Shown here: in pieces, positions 14,390 to 14,433 of the stretch
Layout: each line of letters begins with the position of its first letter
Position numbering within the stretch: position 1 is the stretch's first letter
Assembly (NCBI GenBank): GCA_039934875.1
Contig: JBDTLH010000359.1
Location: 1 to 14,433 of the forward strand
Source: JBDTLH01 sp039934875
GTDB lineage: Bacteria; Acidobacteriota; Terriglobia; Terriglobales; Acidobacteriaceae
Reading direction: 5' to 3'
DNA: 14,433 bases
The notes under the pieces: model-generated
What the model saw: the letters and a program-made list of their open reading frames with translations, nothing else
Database searches by the model: none
Told to the model about the DNA's origin: nothing
Position numbers and translations under genes: made by a program

Positions 14390-14433
14390 ATGGCGGACAA
14401 GAAATTCTATATCGAGACGTTTGGCTGCCAGAT
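14390..14433 (+). CDS. miaB: Start of MiaB, tRNA 2-methylthio-N6-isopentenyladenosine synthase (partial)
   Basis: Only about 15 codons are present. They read MADKKFYIETFGCQ followed by the first two bases of the next codon. The YIETFGCQ signature is the N-terminal motif of MiaB, whose cysteine is the first ligand of the auxiliary Fe-S cluster; RimO would read closer to LGCPKN. MiaB is a radical-SAM enzyme that thiomethylates A37 of tRNAs reading codons that begin with U. An in-frame GTG at 14384 is an alternative start two codons earlier. It lies 46 bases after the DedA stop. Confidence 0.85.
   Translation, partial: MADKKFYIETFGCQ

Overview
The window reads as a GC-rich bacterial chromosome segment holding ten complete protein genes plus the start of an eleventh. 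The gene families, including MacB/FtsX-type stand-alone permeases, an exported PRX_like1 protein, a UvrD-nuclease fusion and DedA, suggest a soil Acidobacteria-like organism. That is inference from style and not from a marker gene. I see no tRNA, rRNA, CRISPR array, transposase or phage gene. No gene-free stretch exceeds 300 bases. The longest, 7850-8067 (218 bases), separates two divergent transcription units.

Region 1 (160-5079, + strand) is an extracytoplasmic redox block. It encodes a Tat-exported molybdopterin oxidoreductase of the sulfite oxidase/MsrP type, a four-helix b-type cytochrome that probably exchanges electrons with it, a DsbD/ScsB-type thiol-disulfide reductase that carries reducing power across the membrane, an exported PRX_like1 redoxin whose start overlaps the dsbD stop, and an exported PrxQ/Bcp peroxiredoxin. 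A hairpin terminator at 5109-5138 closes it. Together the genes look like a membrane-to-periplasm electron supply feeding peroxide and thiol/sulfoxide chemistry.

Region 2 (7849 down to 5131, - strand) is a compact three-gene unit: a hotdog acyl-CoA thioesterase, a short-chain dehydrogenase and an FAD-dependent disulfide oxidoreductase of the lipoamide dehydrogenase/mercuric reductase family. A heptanucleotide tandem repeat, about 4.9 copies of GTTGTTA, sits exactly at the thioesterase stop and immediately before the dehydrogenase start.

Region 3 (8068-11070, +) is one large gene: a UvrD-type helicase fused to a RecB/Cas4-like nuclease with an apparent iron-sulfur cysteine set. It is probably a one-chain DNA end-processing enzyme.

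Region 4 (11183-14433, +) holds two tandem, related ABC permeases with no ATPase gene beside them, a DedA-family membrane protein, and the first 15 codons of miaB (tRNA methylthiotransferase), which runs off the end.

The clearest items for follow-up are the mixed redox block, the Fe-S helicase-nuclease fusion, the heptad repeat at a gene junction, and the orphan permease pair. I found no convincing evidence of a wholly unknown system. Most genes belong to recognisable families, and the novelty lies in combinations and junctions.
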